Source: Bacteroidaceae bacterium (GTDB lineage: Bacteria; Bacteroidota; Bacteroidia; Bacteroidales; Bacteroidaceae). From it: a DNA stretch of 49,861 bases. A program made the position numbers and the translations under genes. The stretch spans positions 1-49,861 of the forward strand of contig JAFXVS010000065.1 of NCBI GenBank assembly GCA_017534815.1, in the 5' to 3' direction. The notes beneath the pieces are model-generated. The model did no database searches, was not told the DNA's origin, and saw nothing but the letters and a program-made list of their open reading frames with translations. Shown in pieces: positions 35,475 through 46,100 of this stretch; position 1 is the stretch's first letter; each line of letters begins with the position of its first letter.

Positions 35475-38400
35475 ATGAAACGAAAACTGACACTTATGTT
35501 AGGGCTGCTGGCCGTCATGTCGGTCAGGGCAGCTACGGTGGACGTAGATTCCCTGCGGTTCACCCTCAACGATGATGGGTCGGCAACCGTCTCCTCGTGC
35601 CTCTACCAAAGCACGCCAGAGATTGTCATCCCCAAAACAATCACTTCGGGTGGAACGACCTACACGGTCAAGTACATCGGTGAATATGCGTTCGACAATC
35701 GCAGATTCATCACTTCCATCACCTTCCCCAACACGCTGGAGAAGATGGCCTTCTGCTCCTTCCGCTGGTGTACCAACCTGGCATCGGTGGAGATTCCTGC
35801 TTCGCTGAAGGAGTTCAGCTCCTCGAACTTCTCCGAGTGCTGGAGCCTCCAGACGGTGACCATTGCCGCTGGCTCGCAAATGACGAAGGTGGACGAGGCA
35901 GCGTTCTACAACTGTAACAAGTTGACGAGCATCAACCTGCCCAACACCATCACGGAAATGGTCAGGAGTTGCTTCTATAAATGCAGTTCGCTCCAGACCA
36001 TCACCTTGCCTTCGCAATTGGAGAAGATAGGCCCCTACAACTTTTATTATTGCACGGCCTTGGAGAGCGTCAGCATTCCACAAAGCGTGACCACCATCGG
36101 TGAACAAGCCTTCTTTGGCTGCAAGGCACTCCTCAGCGTCACCATCCCATCGAATGTGACCAGCATCGGACAGTACGCCTTCAGTGAATGTGAGGGATTG
36201 ACCTCCGCCACCATCAATGCGACCGCCCTCACCACCATTCCGAAGGACTGCTTCTCACGATGCAAGAAGATGGAGAGCGTCACCATCCCGTCATCCGTGA
36301 CCACCATGGGAGAAGGCGCCTTCTATGAGTGCTATGTGCTGAACAACGTGACGCTGCCTGAAAACCTCACAGTGATACCAGACTATGGCTTCGGCCATTG
36401 CGAGGCACTTACCTCCATCACCATCCCATCGAAGGTGGAGAGCATCGGAAAGTACGCCTTCCAGTACTGTTCCCAGTTGGAAACGGTCGATCTGAAGCCC
36501 ACCACGATGACCGCCATCGGACAGAACGCCTTCGATGTCTGCACGAAGCTGACGTCGTTCCAGGTGCCAGAGGAAATCACGACCCTCGGACAAAGCGTGT
36601 TCTGGGGATGCACCTCGCTGCAGTCGCTCGAACTGCCCTCCACGCTGACCACCATCGGAAACCGTTTCTGCTACAACTGCAGCAGCCTCACCTCCATCAC
36701 GTTCCCTGACGGACTGACCTCCATTGGCGAGGATGCGTTCAATGGCTGTAAGATGCTTGACAACATCACGCTGCCCGCCTCCATCACCACGCTCGGCTCC
36801 AACGTCTTCAAGAGCTGCGAACGTGCGGAGAATGTGACCTTCTTAGGAAACAATGCCGTGACGCTGAATGGCGACTCGCACTTCGCTTATATGAAGAACC
36901 TGAAGAACGTGAAACTGCCCAACGGACTCACCTACATCACCAGTTCCATGTTCTACGGGTGCGAACAGCTGGAAAGCATCGACCTGTCGAACACCCAAGT
37001 GACGGAGATACGCTCCTATGCGTTCTATCAGAACAAAGCCCTCACCACGGTGAAGCTGCCCGCCACCGTCGCCACCATCGGCGCGAATGCCTTCAACGAG
37101 GGCGGGAACTTGGCCTCCATCAACTTCCCCGCGGCACTCAAGCGCATCGGCGAGGCTGCTTTCCGCTACAACAACCTCCCCAGTCTGCAACTGCCCAACG
37201 GTCTGGAAACCATCGATCAGTCTGCCTTTATAAACAGCAAGAACCTGTCAGAGGCTCCCGTGGTGATACCCCAAACGGTGACGAGCATCGGTCAGAACGC
37301 TTTCAGGGAATGCGACCAGCTGATCAGCTTCACCTTCCCTGAGAGTCTCACGACCTGGGGACAATCTGTCCTCGAGAACTGCGACGAACTGCAGACAGTG
37401 GTGTTCCCCAAAAACTTCACCACGATACCACGTTCGACCTGCTACACCTGCAAGAAGCTGCAAAACGTGACCTTCCCTGAGAACTTGGAGGTGATTGAAC
37501 CATACGCCTTCTACGACTCCGAAAGCTTTGGAGCCCTCACCCTGCCACCGACGATGAAGACGGTAGGTGAGGAATCTTTCCGCTACTCCATGATGCCCTC
37601 TCTCACCCTCAACGAGGGTCTGGAGACCATCGGCAGGAACGCCTTCAGGGAATGCGACCGGCTGAAGGAAGTGACCCTGCCATCGACCATCAAGAACCTC
37701 GGCCACGCTGCCTTCTGGACTTGTGACTCGCTGCGCACCATCACTTTCGCCGAGAACATGCCAAACCTGACTCTCAGTGGTGACAGCCACTTCGCTCATA
37801 ATGCACAGCTGGTGAATGTGACGCTGCCCAAGACAGGCTTGACCACGATGACAGCCCACATGTTCCGCGAATGCGACCGGCTGCGCAACATCGAGTTGCC
37901 AGCGACACTCACCAGCATTGGCGACGATGTTTTCTACGGCTGCGACTCCCTGCAGACCATCTACATCCCCGACGGAGTGAAGAGCATTGGCTACGAAGCC
38001 TTCGACTACTGCCGAGGACTGCGCTACGTTCGTCTGCCCGAAGGACTGGAGAGTATCGGTGGCAGTTGCTTCGGCTATTGCGAGAACCTTCCCTTCATCA
38101 ATATCCCTTCGACGGTGACGAGCATGGGCAACTATGCCATCCACACCACAGCCAACTCATCGAACACCAACTTCAAGAGCATCGGCATCATGGGCAGCAC
38201 CATGCCAGAAACGAATGATCATGTGTTCTGGCAGTATCAACCCGCATTCAGCATGTTGGTGCCAGCAGGACAGGAAGAAGCCTACCAAAGCAGCACTTCA
38301 TGGACACCCGATGCAAAAGACAACCGTACCATCAAGGGATATCCAGCAGAAAAGCAGACTTTGACTCAAGACCTCATCCACCTCTCTTGCCTGAACAAGG

Positions 38401-40148
38401 AAACCTACCGGACAGGCAGCCCCGAAGCCGTCTATGTGGATTGGTTCGAAGGTATGGGCAACTATCAAGTCTTTTATACCGACAAAAAAGGCAACAAGAC
38501 AAGCGTGACGCCTGTGGATGGTGGCGAGTACACCATTTCGTTGGTGTTTGAAGAAGGACCTTATTACAAACCTGCCACCTTCAACAACGTCGCCACCTTC
38601 AACCTGCAAGAGATTGCCGATGAGGACTTCGCACTGCTCTGGGACTTCTACAGCAAGACCTACGACTGGACAAAGCAGAAATCGACTTGGACAGGCAACG
38701 GCGGCGGTGGCGCGAAAGCCAACTGGCAACTCATCGAGGGTGTGAAGGAATCGGCCGCTAACATCTTCGGCGTGAAGTGGAACAACGGTCATGTGGAGGA
38801 AATCAACATGGGTGCCGGCACCAGCATCTACAACCTCAACGCCAACGAGACACCTGTCAGCCTCTTCGCCCTGCCTAAGGTGAAGAAGATTGACATGCAA
38901 GGCGTCGAGTTCTACGGCAACATCTCCGACAAGGTGGAAGCGTGGCTCGCATCGGGCAAGACACTCAGCCCCACCCTCGAATACCTCGACTTGGAGCGCA
39001 ACAAACTCGAAGGCAATATCGCCACCCTCGCTAATAACCTGCCAGCCCTGAAGCTGCTCGACGTGCATCAGAACCGCTTCAGCACCGTCTGGCCAGCTTT
39101 GGCTGAGACCATCGAGAACATAGACATCAGCAACCAGACCATCACCGACATCGTGGCGACCGTTGACCTGCGCGACATGACAGAGTCTGGTTTCTTCTCG
39201 ACACTGCCCAGCATCGTCTTCTACGACCCTGCCACCCGCACCTATGCCGAGGACATCAGCATCAGCGTGAAGAGTCAGACCAACTGGAGCTCCTTCAACC
39301 TGAACTATGTGGGTGACAACGACTTCAACGTGACAGGTACCTGCACATGGAAGGGTGCCAGCGGCGATGAAGCCCAGTGCTCCTACACCGACTCGAAGAA
39401 CAAGACCACCTCGTTCAACGCCATCTTCCTCTACGACATGGGCGATGTGGATTTCAACGGCCAAGTGAATGTGCTTGACCTCCAGCAGAGCATCAACTAC
39501 CTGTTCAAGGAGACGGCAGAGGGTTATAACTGGCGTTACAACTTCACAGCAGGTGACCTCCTTGCCGACAATGCCATCAACGTGCTCGATGTCGTGAGAC
39601 ATGTGGATCTCCTGCTCTCGCAGAACAAGCCCACCACGACTGAAGCCAAGGCACGTAAGGCAAAAGCTGTTGACACCTCAGCAGAGGAGGCAGAGGCCAA
39701 GATGTATGTGGAGAACGGACAACTCCAACTCCAGACCAACGAGCCTGTGGCAGCCATCGACATGACCCTGTCGGCAGCCGATGCAGAACGCATCAGCTGG
39801 ATCAGCCACACAGGCATGACCACCGCCCAAAAGACACTGGATGACGGCCGCGTACATATTATTATATATAGTGCGGCAGGCAAGACCCTCCCGACTGGCA
39901 AGACCACCCTCGCAGCCAACGCCAACGACGGCAACATCGACGAGGCCACGCTGGTCAATGCTGAGGCAAGAGTCATCCAAACAGCGCTCAACGATGCCGA
40001 CGCACCATTGGTGACAAGCATCGAGTCAGTGGAGAATGAACAGCTGACAGATGACAATTGGTACACCATCGACGGACGGAAGTTACCAGCTCAACCCGTC
40101 GAGAAGGGTGTTTATATCGTGAATAGCAAGAAAGTAATCATCAAATAA
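35475..40148 (+). CDS. BspA-type leucine-rich-repeat protein with dockerin-like module
   Basis: A 1557-aa exported protein; signal peptide about 20 residues (MSVRAA end). About 35 LRR_5 (BspA/TpLRR) repeats of 22-24 residues cover about 45-915, with the pattern TSIGxxAFxxCxxLxxVTLP. A beta domain (about 985-1045) and a second, ordinary LRR block (about 1100-1235; LEYLDLERNKLEG) follow. Residues about 1322-1383 look like a type I dockerin: GDVDFNGQVNVLD is a full calcium loop, and AGDLLADNAINVLD a degenerate second one. After it comes a cohesin-like beta domain (about 1410-1500) and the tail WYTIDGRKLPAQP...GVYIVNSKKVIIK. It is 12 bp ahead of the giant-protein gene. Likely a surface adhesin or matrix protein; the function is unproven. 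Confidence 0.88.
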   Translation: MKRKLTLMLGLLAVMSVRAATVDVDSLRFTLNDDGSATVSSCLYQSTPEIVIPKTITSGGTTYTVKYIGEYAFDNRRFITSITFPNTLEKMAFCSFRWCTNLASVEIPASLKEFSSSNFSECWSLQTVTIAAGSQMTKVDEAAFYNCNKLTSINLPNTITEMVRSCFYKCSSLQTITLPSQLEKIGPYNFYYCTALESVSIPQSVTTIGEQAFFGCKALLSVTIPSNVTSIGQYAFSECEGLTSATINATALTTIPKDCFSRCKKMESVTIPSSVTTMGEGAFYECYVLNNVTLPENLTVIPDYGFGHCEALTSITIPSKVESIGKYAFQYCSQLETVDLKPTTMTAIGQNAFDVCTKLTSFQVPEEITTLGQSVFWGCTSLQSLELPSTLTTIGNRFCYNCSSLTSITFPDGLTSIGEDAFNGCKMLDNITLPASITTLGSNVFKSCERAENVTFLGNNAVTLNGDSHFAYMKNLKNVKLPNGLTYITSSMFYGCEQLESIDLSNTQVTEIRSYAFYQNKALTTVKLPATVATIGANAFNEGGNLASINFPAALKRIGEAAFRYNNLPSLQLPNGLETIDQSAFINSKNLSEAPVVIPQTVTSIGQNAFRECDQLISFTFPESLTTWGQSVLENCDELQTVVFPKNFTTIPRSTCYTCKKLQNVTFPENLEVIEPYAFYDSESFGALTLPPTMKTVGEESFRYSMMPSLTLNEGLETIGRNAFRECDRLKEVTLPSTIKNLGHAAFWTCDSLRTITFAENMPNLTLSGDSHFAHNAQLVNVTLPKTGLTTMTAHMFRECDRLRNIELPATLTSIGDDVFYGCDSLQTIYIPDGVKSIGYEAFDYCRGLRYVRLPEGLESIGGSCFGYCENLPFINIPSTVTSMGNYAIHTTANSSNTNFKSIGIMGSTMPETNDHVFWQYQPAFSMLVPAGQEEAYQSSTSWTPDAKDNRTIKGYPAEKQTLTQDLIHLSCLNKETYRTGSPEAVYVDWFEGMGNYQVFYTDKKGNKTSVTPVDGGEYTISLVFEEGPYYKPATFNNVATFNLQEIADEDFALLWDFYSKTYDWTKQKSTWTGNGGGGAKANWQLIEGVKESAANIFGVKWNNGHVEEINMGAGTSIYNLNANETPVSLFALPKVKKIDMQGVEFYGNISDKVEAWLASGKTLSPTLEYLDLERNKLEGNIATLANNLPALKLLDVHQNRFSTVWPALAETIENIDISNQTITDIVATVDLRDMTESGFFSTLPSIVFYDPATRTYAEDISISVKSQTNWSSFNLNYVGDNDFNVTGTCTWKGASGDEAQCSYTDSKNKTTSFNAIFLYDMGDVDFNGQVNVLDLQQSINYLFKETAEGYNWRYNFTAGDLLADNAINVLDVVRHVDLLLSQNKPTTTEAKARKAKAVDTSAEEAEAKMYVENGQLQLQTNEPVAAIDMTLSAADAERISWISHTGMTTAQKTLDDGRVHIIIYSAAGKTLPTGKTTLAANANDGNIDEATLVNAEARVIQTALNDADAPLVTSIESVENEQLTDDNWYTIDGRKLPAQPVEKGVYIVNSKKVIIK

Positions 40149-40160
40149 ATCTGACGCTAT

Positions 40161-43100
40161 ATGAAGACTACTATCAAATATATCCAATCCATGATGCTCC
40201 TGCTGCTCCTCTCGCTGACAGCACAGGCACAGGACATCAACGAACTGAGTGTGAAGAATGTGAACGGCATGCGCAGCAAGATCGTCTCCGTGCCCATCTA
40301 TCTGACCAACACACAGGAGGTGACCGCCGTACAGTTCGACATCACCATGCCTCAGGGTTCACAGGTGTATCTCGACTCCACCAAGGTGGCCGAGAACCGT
40401 CGCGTTGACCACATCATCAGCGGCAAGAGCAAAGGCAGCAACCGCTACCGCTTCATGTTCTACTCGCCCACCAACCAAGCCTTGTTGGGCAACACAGGAC
40501 GCTTGTGCAACATCGTCTTCAAAGTCTATCAAGGACTGGATGACAATGAAACCTACAACTTCAAACTCTCCAACATCGTCATGTCTGACCTTCAGGGTAA
40601 CCCCATCGAAGCCACTTCGGTTGACGGTCATCTGACCCTGCAGAGCTATCCTGACTTCGAGGTCAGCAACTTCAAGGTGACGAACGCCGACATGGTGCCA
40701 GGTGGTTCCATGACCCTCTCGTGGACCGTGAAGAACATCGGCGAGACAGCCTCCACAGGCGGTTGGAAAGAGAACTTCTATCTGACAAATGAAAGCGGCA
40801 CCCAAGTGCCTGTCAGCAACAACAGCTTTGAGAACACAGGACTCGCACCTGGTGAGAGCATACAGCGCAGCATCGAAGTGACCCTGCCACAGGTGTTGGG
40901 TATCGACGGCAACGTGTTTGCCAAAGTCGCCATCAAGGGTAATTCCGATTCAGGTGAACGCTCAGAACAGGAATGGAACAACAGCGCGACTGCTGAGACA
41001 GGACTCAACCTGACCAAGCAAATGACGCTCACCATGCCTGAGAAAGCCGTCAGCGAAAACTATCGCTACAATGTGAGTTGCCAAATTGCCCGAAGCGGTA
41101 ACCGCAATACGGAAGAGACCTTCACACTGACCTGTGACAAGCCCGACCGACTGGAAGTGCCTGCCACAGTGACCATCGGACGCAACGCAGCATCCGCCAA
41201 TTTCTATGTGAAGCTGAAGGATAACACCGTCTATAACGAGGAAGACACCATCGTGGTCATCACGGCCAAAGCCACTGGTTACGCTGATGCCTCCGCTCTG
41301 TTCATCATCGAAGATAACGAATATCCCCAGATGACCCTGACCACCTCGAAAGAAGCGGTGAGCGAAGGGGAAACGTTCCAGTTGACCGTCACCCTTCCCA
41401 AGGTAGCGAAGGAAGACGTGCAGGTGAACTTCACCAGCGACGATGTCAAACGCTTTGACCTACCCGCCTCTGTGATCATCGCCCAGGGCGAGAAGAGTGC
41501 TTCCATCAATGTAACCGCCATCGACAACGAGAAGGCCGAGTTGGAACTCACCACCGCCTTCTACGCCACTGCCGAGAAATATGAGAAGGCACAGGTGATG
41601 ATGGTGCTGGAAGATAACGACATGCCCGAACTGGAAATGACCTTCTCCCCCACTACGGTGACAGAGAGTGCTGGTCTGGCAGCCGTGAAGGTGCAGTTGG
41701 TGCGCAAGACGCTGACCGACCGCGACGTGACCATCCAGATGAGCGATGACAGCGAGAACGGCGAAATCTACTACGCTCAGAAGCGTTTCACGATGAAGGC
41801 GGGTGTGACAACGGCTGAGTTTGCCATCGGCATAGTCGATAATGCAAATGTGGATGGCAACCGCACCGTCAAAGTCACGGCAGGCGTGTGGGCAACCTCC
41901 TGCAACTGTACCGCTACAGGAAGCGAGATTGGTGCAGCGACGGTGGAACTGACCATCCTTGACGATGACGGTCCTTCTCTCAGCGTCACCTCATCATCTT
42001 CCTCTCTCTTGGAGGGCAAGGAGAACGCCACCACATTGACTGTCAAACGCAATACAGGCAAGAAGGGCACCACCGTTGTGACCATCACGAGTGACCGTGA
42101 GGAAGACCTTGAGTACAATCACACCATCACCATTCCAGACGGACAGGAGACAGCCTCTGTCAGCATCAATGCCAAGAAGAACTCTGTGGCAGATGATGAG
42201 CGCACGGTGGTCTTCACGGTCAGCAGCGATGGTTTCACCCAAGGCACTTGCTGGGCACTCATCACCGACCAGAGTCGGCCAGACGCCACCGTCAATGCCA
42301 TCGAACTGGCTGAGAGCAATGTGCCTGCCGCAGGTATGGCCGACGTGACCGTGACCGTCAACAACGTGGGTAACGAGCCGCTGCCTGTACAGACGAAAGT
42401 GAACATCTACATGGACAATGCCCTGCTCACCACCCTCTACACGATGGAGGAAATCGCAGCAGGAGAAAGTGGACAAATCACGCAGAAAGTGAGCTGCCCA
42501 GACATGGCTGGTGAGTATCAGTTGAAGGCTGTGGTGAATGAGGACAAGAAGGTGAAGGAGCTTGTCTATATCAACAACACCTCCCCCAATACACCCATCA
42601 CGCTGACAGCCAGTTTCACCGCTACAGTAGAGGTTGACAAGGATATCTATCAAGCCTATGAGGATGTTGAAATCACTGGTCTGGCAACAGGTTCGAACAT
42701 CAGCAACCGCACCGTGGAGATTTGCCTCATGCTTAACGGCATTCGCGATACCTTGCTGGTGACGACCGACGCAACGGGCAACTTCTCAAGGACTTACAAT
42801 CCAAGAGGTGTGGCTGGTCATTACGAGGTGGGCGCTTGTTATGTGGGTGACCAACCCGCACAATGGACGAGCTTCGACGTGTATGGCATGAAGTTGACCA
42901 GCAGCAGCTTCCTGAAGTACGAACCGTCAGTGGGCATCCCATACGAAGCCAAGGTGAGCATCAGCAATACGGGCGCACTGCCGTTGCACAACGTGCGGAT
43001 GAAAGTGGTGTCGATGGGGGATGAGATTGAACTGAACCAGACCCCTATCGCCACATTGGAAGGCAATAAGAAAGCCGACCTCGCCTTCAATCTGACAGGT

Positions 43101-46100
43101 AAAGTAGCCAGCAGCGACAACAAGTGGCAGCAGCTCAACGTGAAGTTCACGAGCGACGAGGGTGCAACCTTCGACGGCATCATCTATTATTATAACCGTG
43201 TAGCCACAGGCAAGATTCGTGCCAGCATCAGCAGCATCAAGACCACGATGATCAAGGGTCAGAGCCGTGACTATGTGTTCGACATCACCAACATCGGTCA
43301 AGGCGAGACGGGTAAGATTACCCTTGCGCTGCCCGAAGGAAACTGGATGGTGGCATCGACCGGTAAGGAGATGAGTTCATTGGCCACCAACGACACGACT
43401 CAGATTGTGCTGCGCCTCACCCCGACTGCCGACATGCAACTGAACGTACCACAGCGCGGTACCATCGGCATCAACTGTGAGAACGGCGAAGGTATGCCAC
43501 TGTCATTCGTCATTGAACCTGTATCGGAAAGCACAGGCCGACTGATTGTCGATGTGTGTGACGAATACACCTATTATACGGATGAGAAGCCTCATGTGAA
43601 GGGCGCGAAGGTGACGGTGAGCCACCCAACCACGGGTGCAGTCATCGCCCAAGGCGAGACCGGTGAAGATGGCAAGTTCATTGTGGACGATCTGAACGAG
43701 GGCTACTATACACTCTATGTGACAGCAGAAAAGCACGAGTCATATCGCAACAACATCCTCATTGACCCGGGTGTGGATAACGAACGTGTCATCAACCTCA
43801 GTTATCAGGCTGTGACTGTGACTTGGAACGTGGTGGAAACGACGGTGGAGGATGAGTACGAGATTGTGACCACCACTACTTTCGAAACCCATGTACCCAA
43901 GCCAGTTGTGACTATCCGAGGTCCAGAAAAGCTTGACATCGACGCCATGGAGGTGGGTTCTTCGCAGATTCTCTACTACACGCTGACCAATGAAGGACTC
44001 ATCAATGCCCTCAACACCACGTTTGAGGTGCCGACTGGTCTGCACGAAGTTGAGTTTGAGGCACTGGCCAATGTAGGACCATTCACGCTGGCACCGCATC
44101 AGGCCGTTCAGATTCCAGTACGCGTGACCCGCTTCTCTGACGGCAGCATCCCATCGGGTGGCAAGCGTCGCGCTGAATCTGCAGAGATGCAGAAGTTACG
44201 TGACTGCTTCGCTGGCTTCTCTGCTTACTATGAGGTGATGTGTGGCAAGGACATGAAGAATGACCGAGCACTCGTGTCACTCGCTCTGCGTGCCTGCGTT
44301 GCCAGTCTGCTGATGCAAGGTTCTGGTGGCGGTGATGGCTCATCACTTGGCAATCCTGGTGGTGGCAGTGGCAGTTACTATACTGGCGGCTCCTATGGCG
44401 GCCTCACTGCAAATGGCGACGGACTTTGCGACCCAGACGTGACCGACGCGGCAAACAGCACCATCACCTACTTGGGCGGCAAGGCTCCAGGCATAGGCCC
44501 GTTCATCAGTAAGATGAGTGAGGCAGAAGAGCAAGCAGCTAATATGGCAGAAGGCAAAGTAAATGCTCCTAAGCTCATTGAAACTGGTTTGGAGTACGGC
44601 GGTCCAATGTTGGATGCGGCACCGGTTTGTAAGGGTCCGAAGGCGCACCCAGTACTCGACAACCCAATTGTCAAGACAGTGAAGGAGTATGGTGAAGAAA
44701 TCAAGAACATCCTTGAAATTCGTCAGAAATGGGAAAAGGTCAGGAATAAGAACCATGCAAGGGCACTCGATGTGTTGGCTGAGGAACTGGGAGGTGAAGA
44801 GGCGATGCGCAAGGCTTCGTCCTACAGCTGGTATGACGCCTTTGCCAACGTCGTCTATAAGTACAATGAGCAACTGGATGCTGCGGTACGCCTCCAGGAG
44901 GAGTATTACGGCGACAGCATCTGGTGGGCACAACCTACGTTCGACCCGACCATCGAGACGTTCTTCCAGAGACTGCAAATCTATGATGACTATCAGGAGG
45001 CTACTTGGCATCAGGCTGCGGAGGAACATTGGACGATGAACACGCTGGCTGAACAGCTGATCAAGTATATGGAGGACTCCAAGCCTCAATCCGTCACGAT
45101 GGAGCAGATGAAGGCACTCGTCAAGCGCATCCGCTGCACGGCACACAGCGGTGGCAGTCCTGAGGACCGCATGGATCTGAATGTCATCAGACGGGAAATG
45201 GAATACATCAACGAACTGGACAACGAGGCCATCATCAACGGCTATCCGAGCATGACGGAATGGTTCTTCCAGGCGGCCGAGGACTTCAAGAAGGCTTTCC
45301 ACGAGGCGAGCAGCAACTCTGTGTGCGTGAACATCAAGATTGAGTTCAAGCAGAAGATGGTGCTGACACGTCAGGCGTTCAGAGGTACGCTGACGGTGAA
45401 GAACGGCAACGAGGAAGCACCGATGACCGACGTGAAGCTGGCGTTGAAGGTGACTGACGAGGCGGGCAATGTGGCCACCACGCATGAGTTCCAGATTGAG
45501 CCAGAGAGCCTCGACGGATTCACGGGTGAACTGAAGGGCAACTGGGAACTGGCACCCAATGCACAGGGCACAGCCACCATCCTCTTCATCCCGACGAAGT
45601 ACGCTGCACCGACGGAGGAGAAACTCTACAACTTTGGCGGTTCACTCACTTACACAGATCCTTACACAGGACTGACCGTGACGCGCGACCTCTCACCTGT
45701 CACCCTGACGGTGAAGCCGTCTCCTAATCTGGACTTGACATACTTCATGCAACGTGACATCTGGGGTGACGATGCCTTGACGACCGATAAGGTGGAACCG
45801 ATGGAGGAAGCTGAGTTCGCTCTGCTCATCAACAACGTGGGCAATGGCGAGGCGACGAATGTCCGCATGACCACAGAACAGCCCAAGGTGGTGGAGAACG
45901 AGAAGGGACTCCTCATCGACCTCGAACTCATCAGCAGCCAGTTGAATGGTGGTTACAAGACGCTGGCTTTGGGCGGTAGCGTGCCGACAAACTTTGGCAA
46001 CATACCTGCTCACAGCACGACTTACGCACAATGGTGGTGGCAATCGTCGCTGATGGGTCACTTCACCGAATACGATGTGAAGGCCACTCACCTGACCAGC

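Noticed and set aside
38298-39602. 434-aa open frame on the minus strand
   Set aside because: Lies wholly within the LRR gene; Val/His-rich antisense translation with no domain.
44343-45485. 380-aa open frame on the minus strand
   Set aside because: Antisense to the giant protein gene and without recognisable features.
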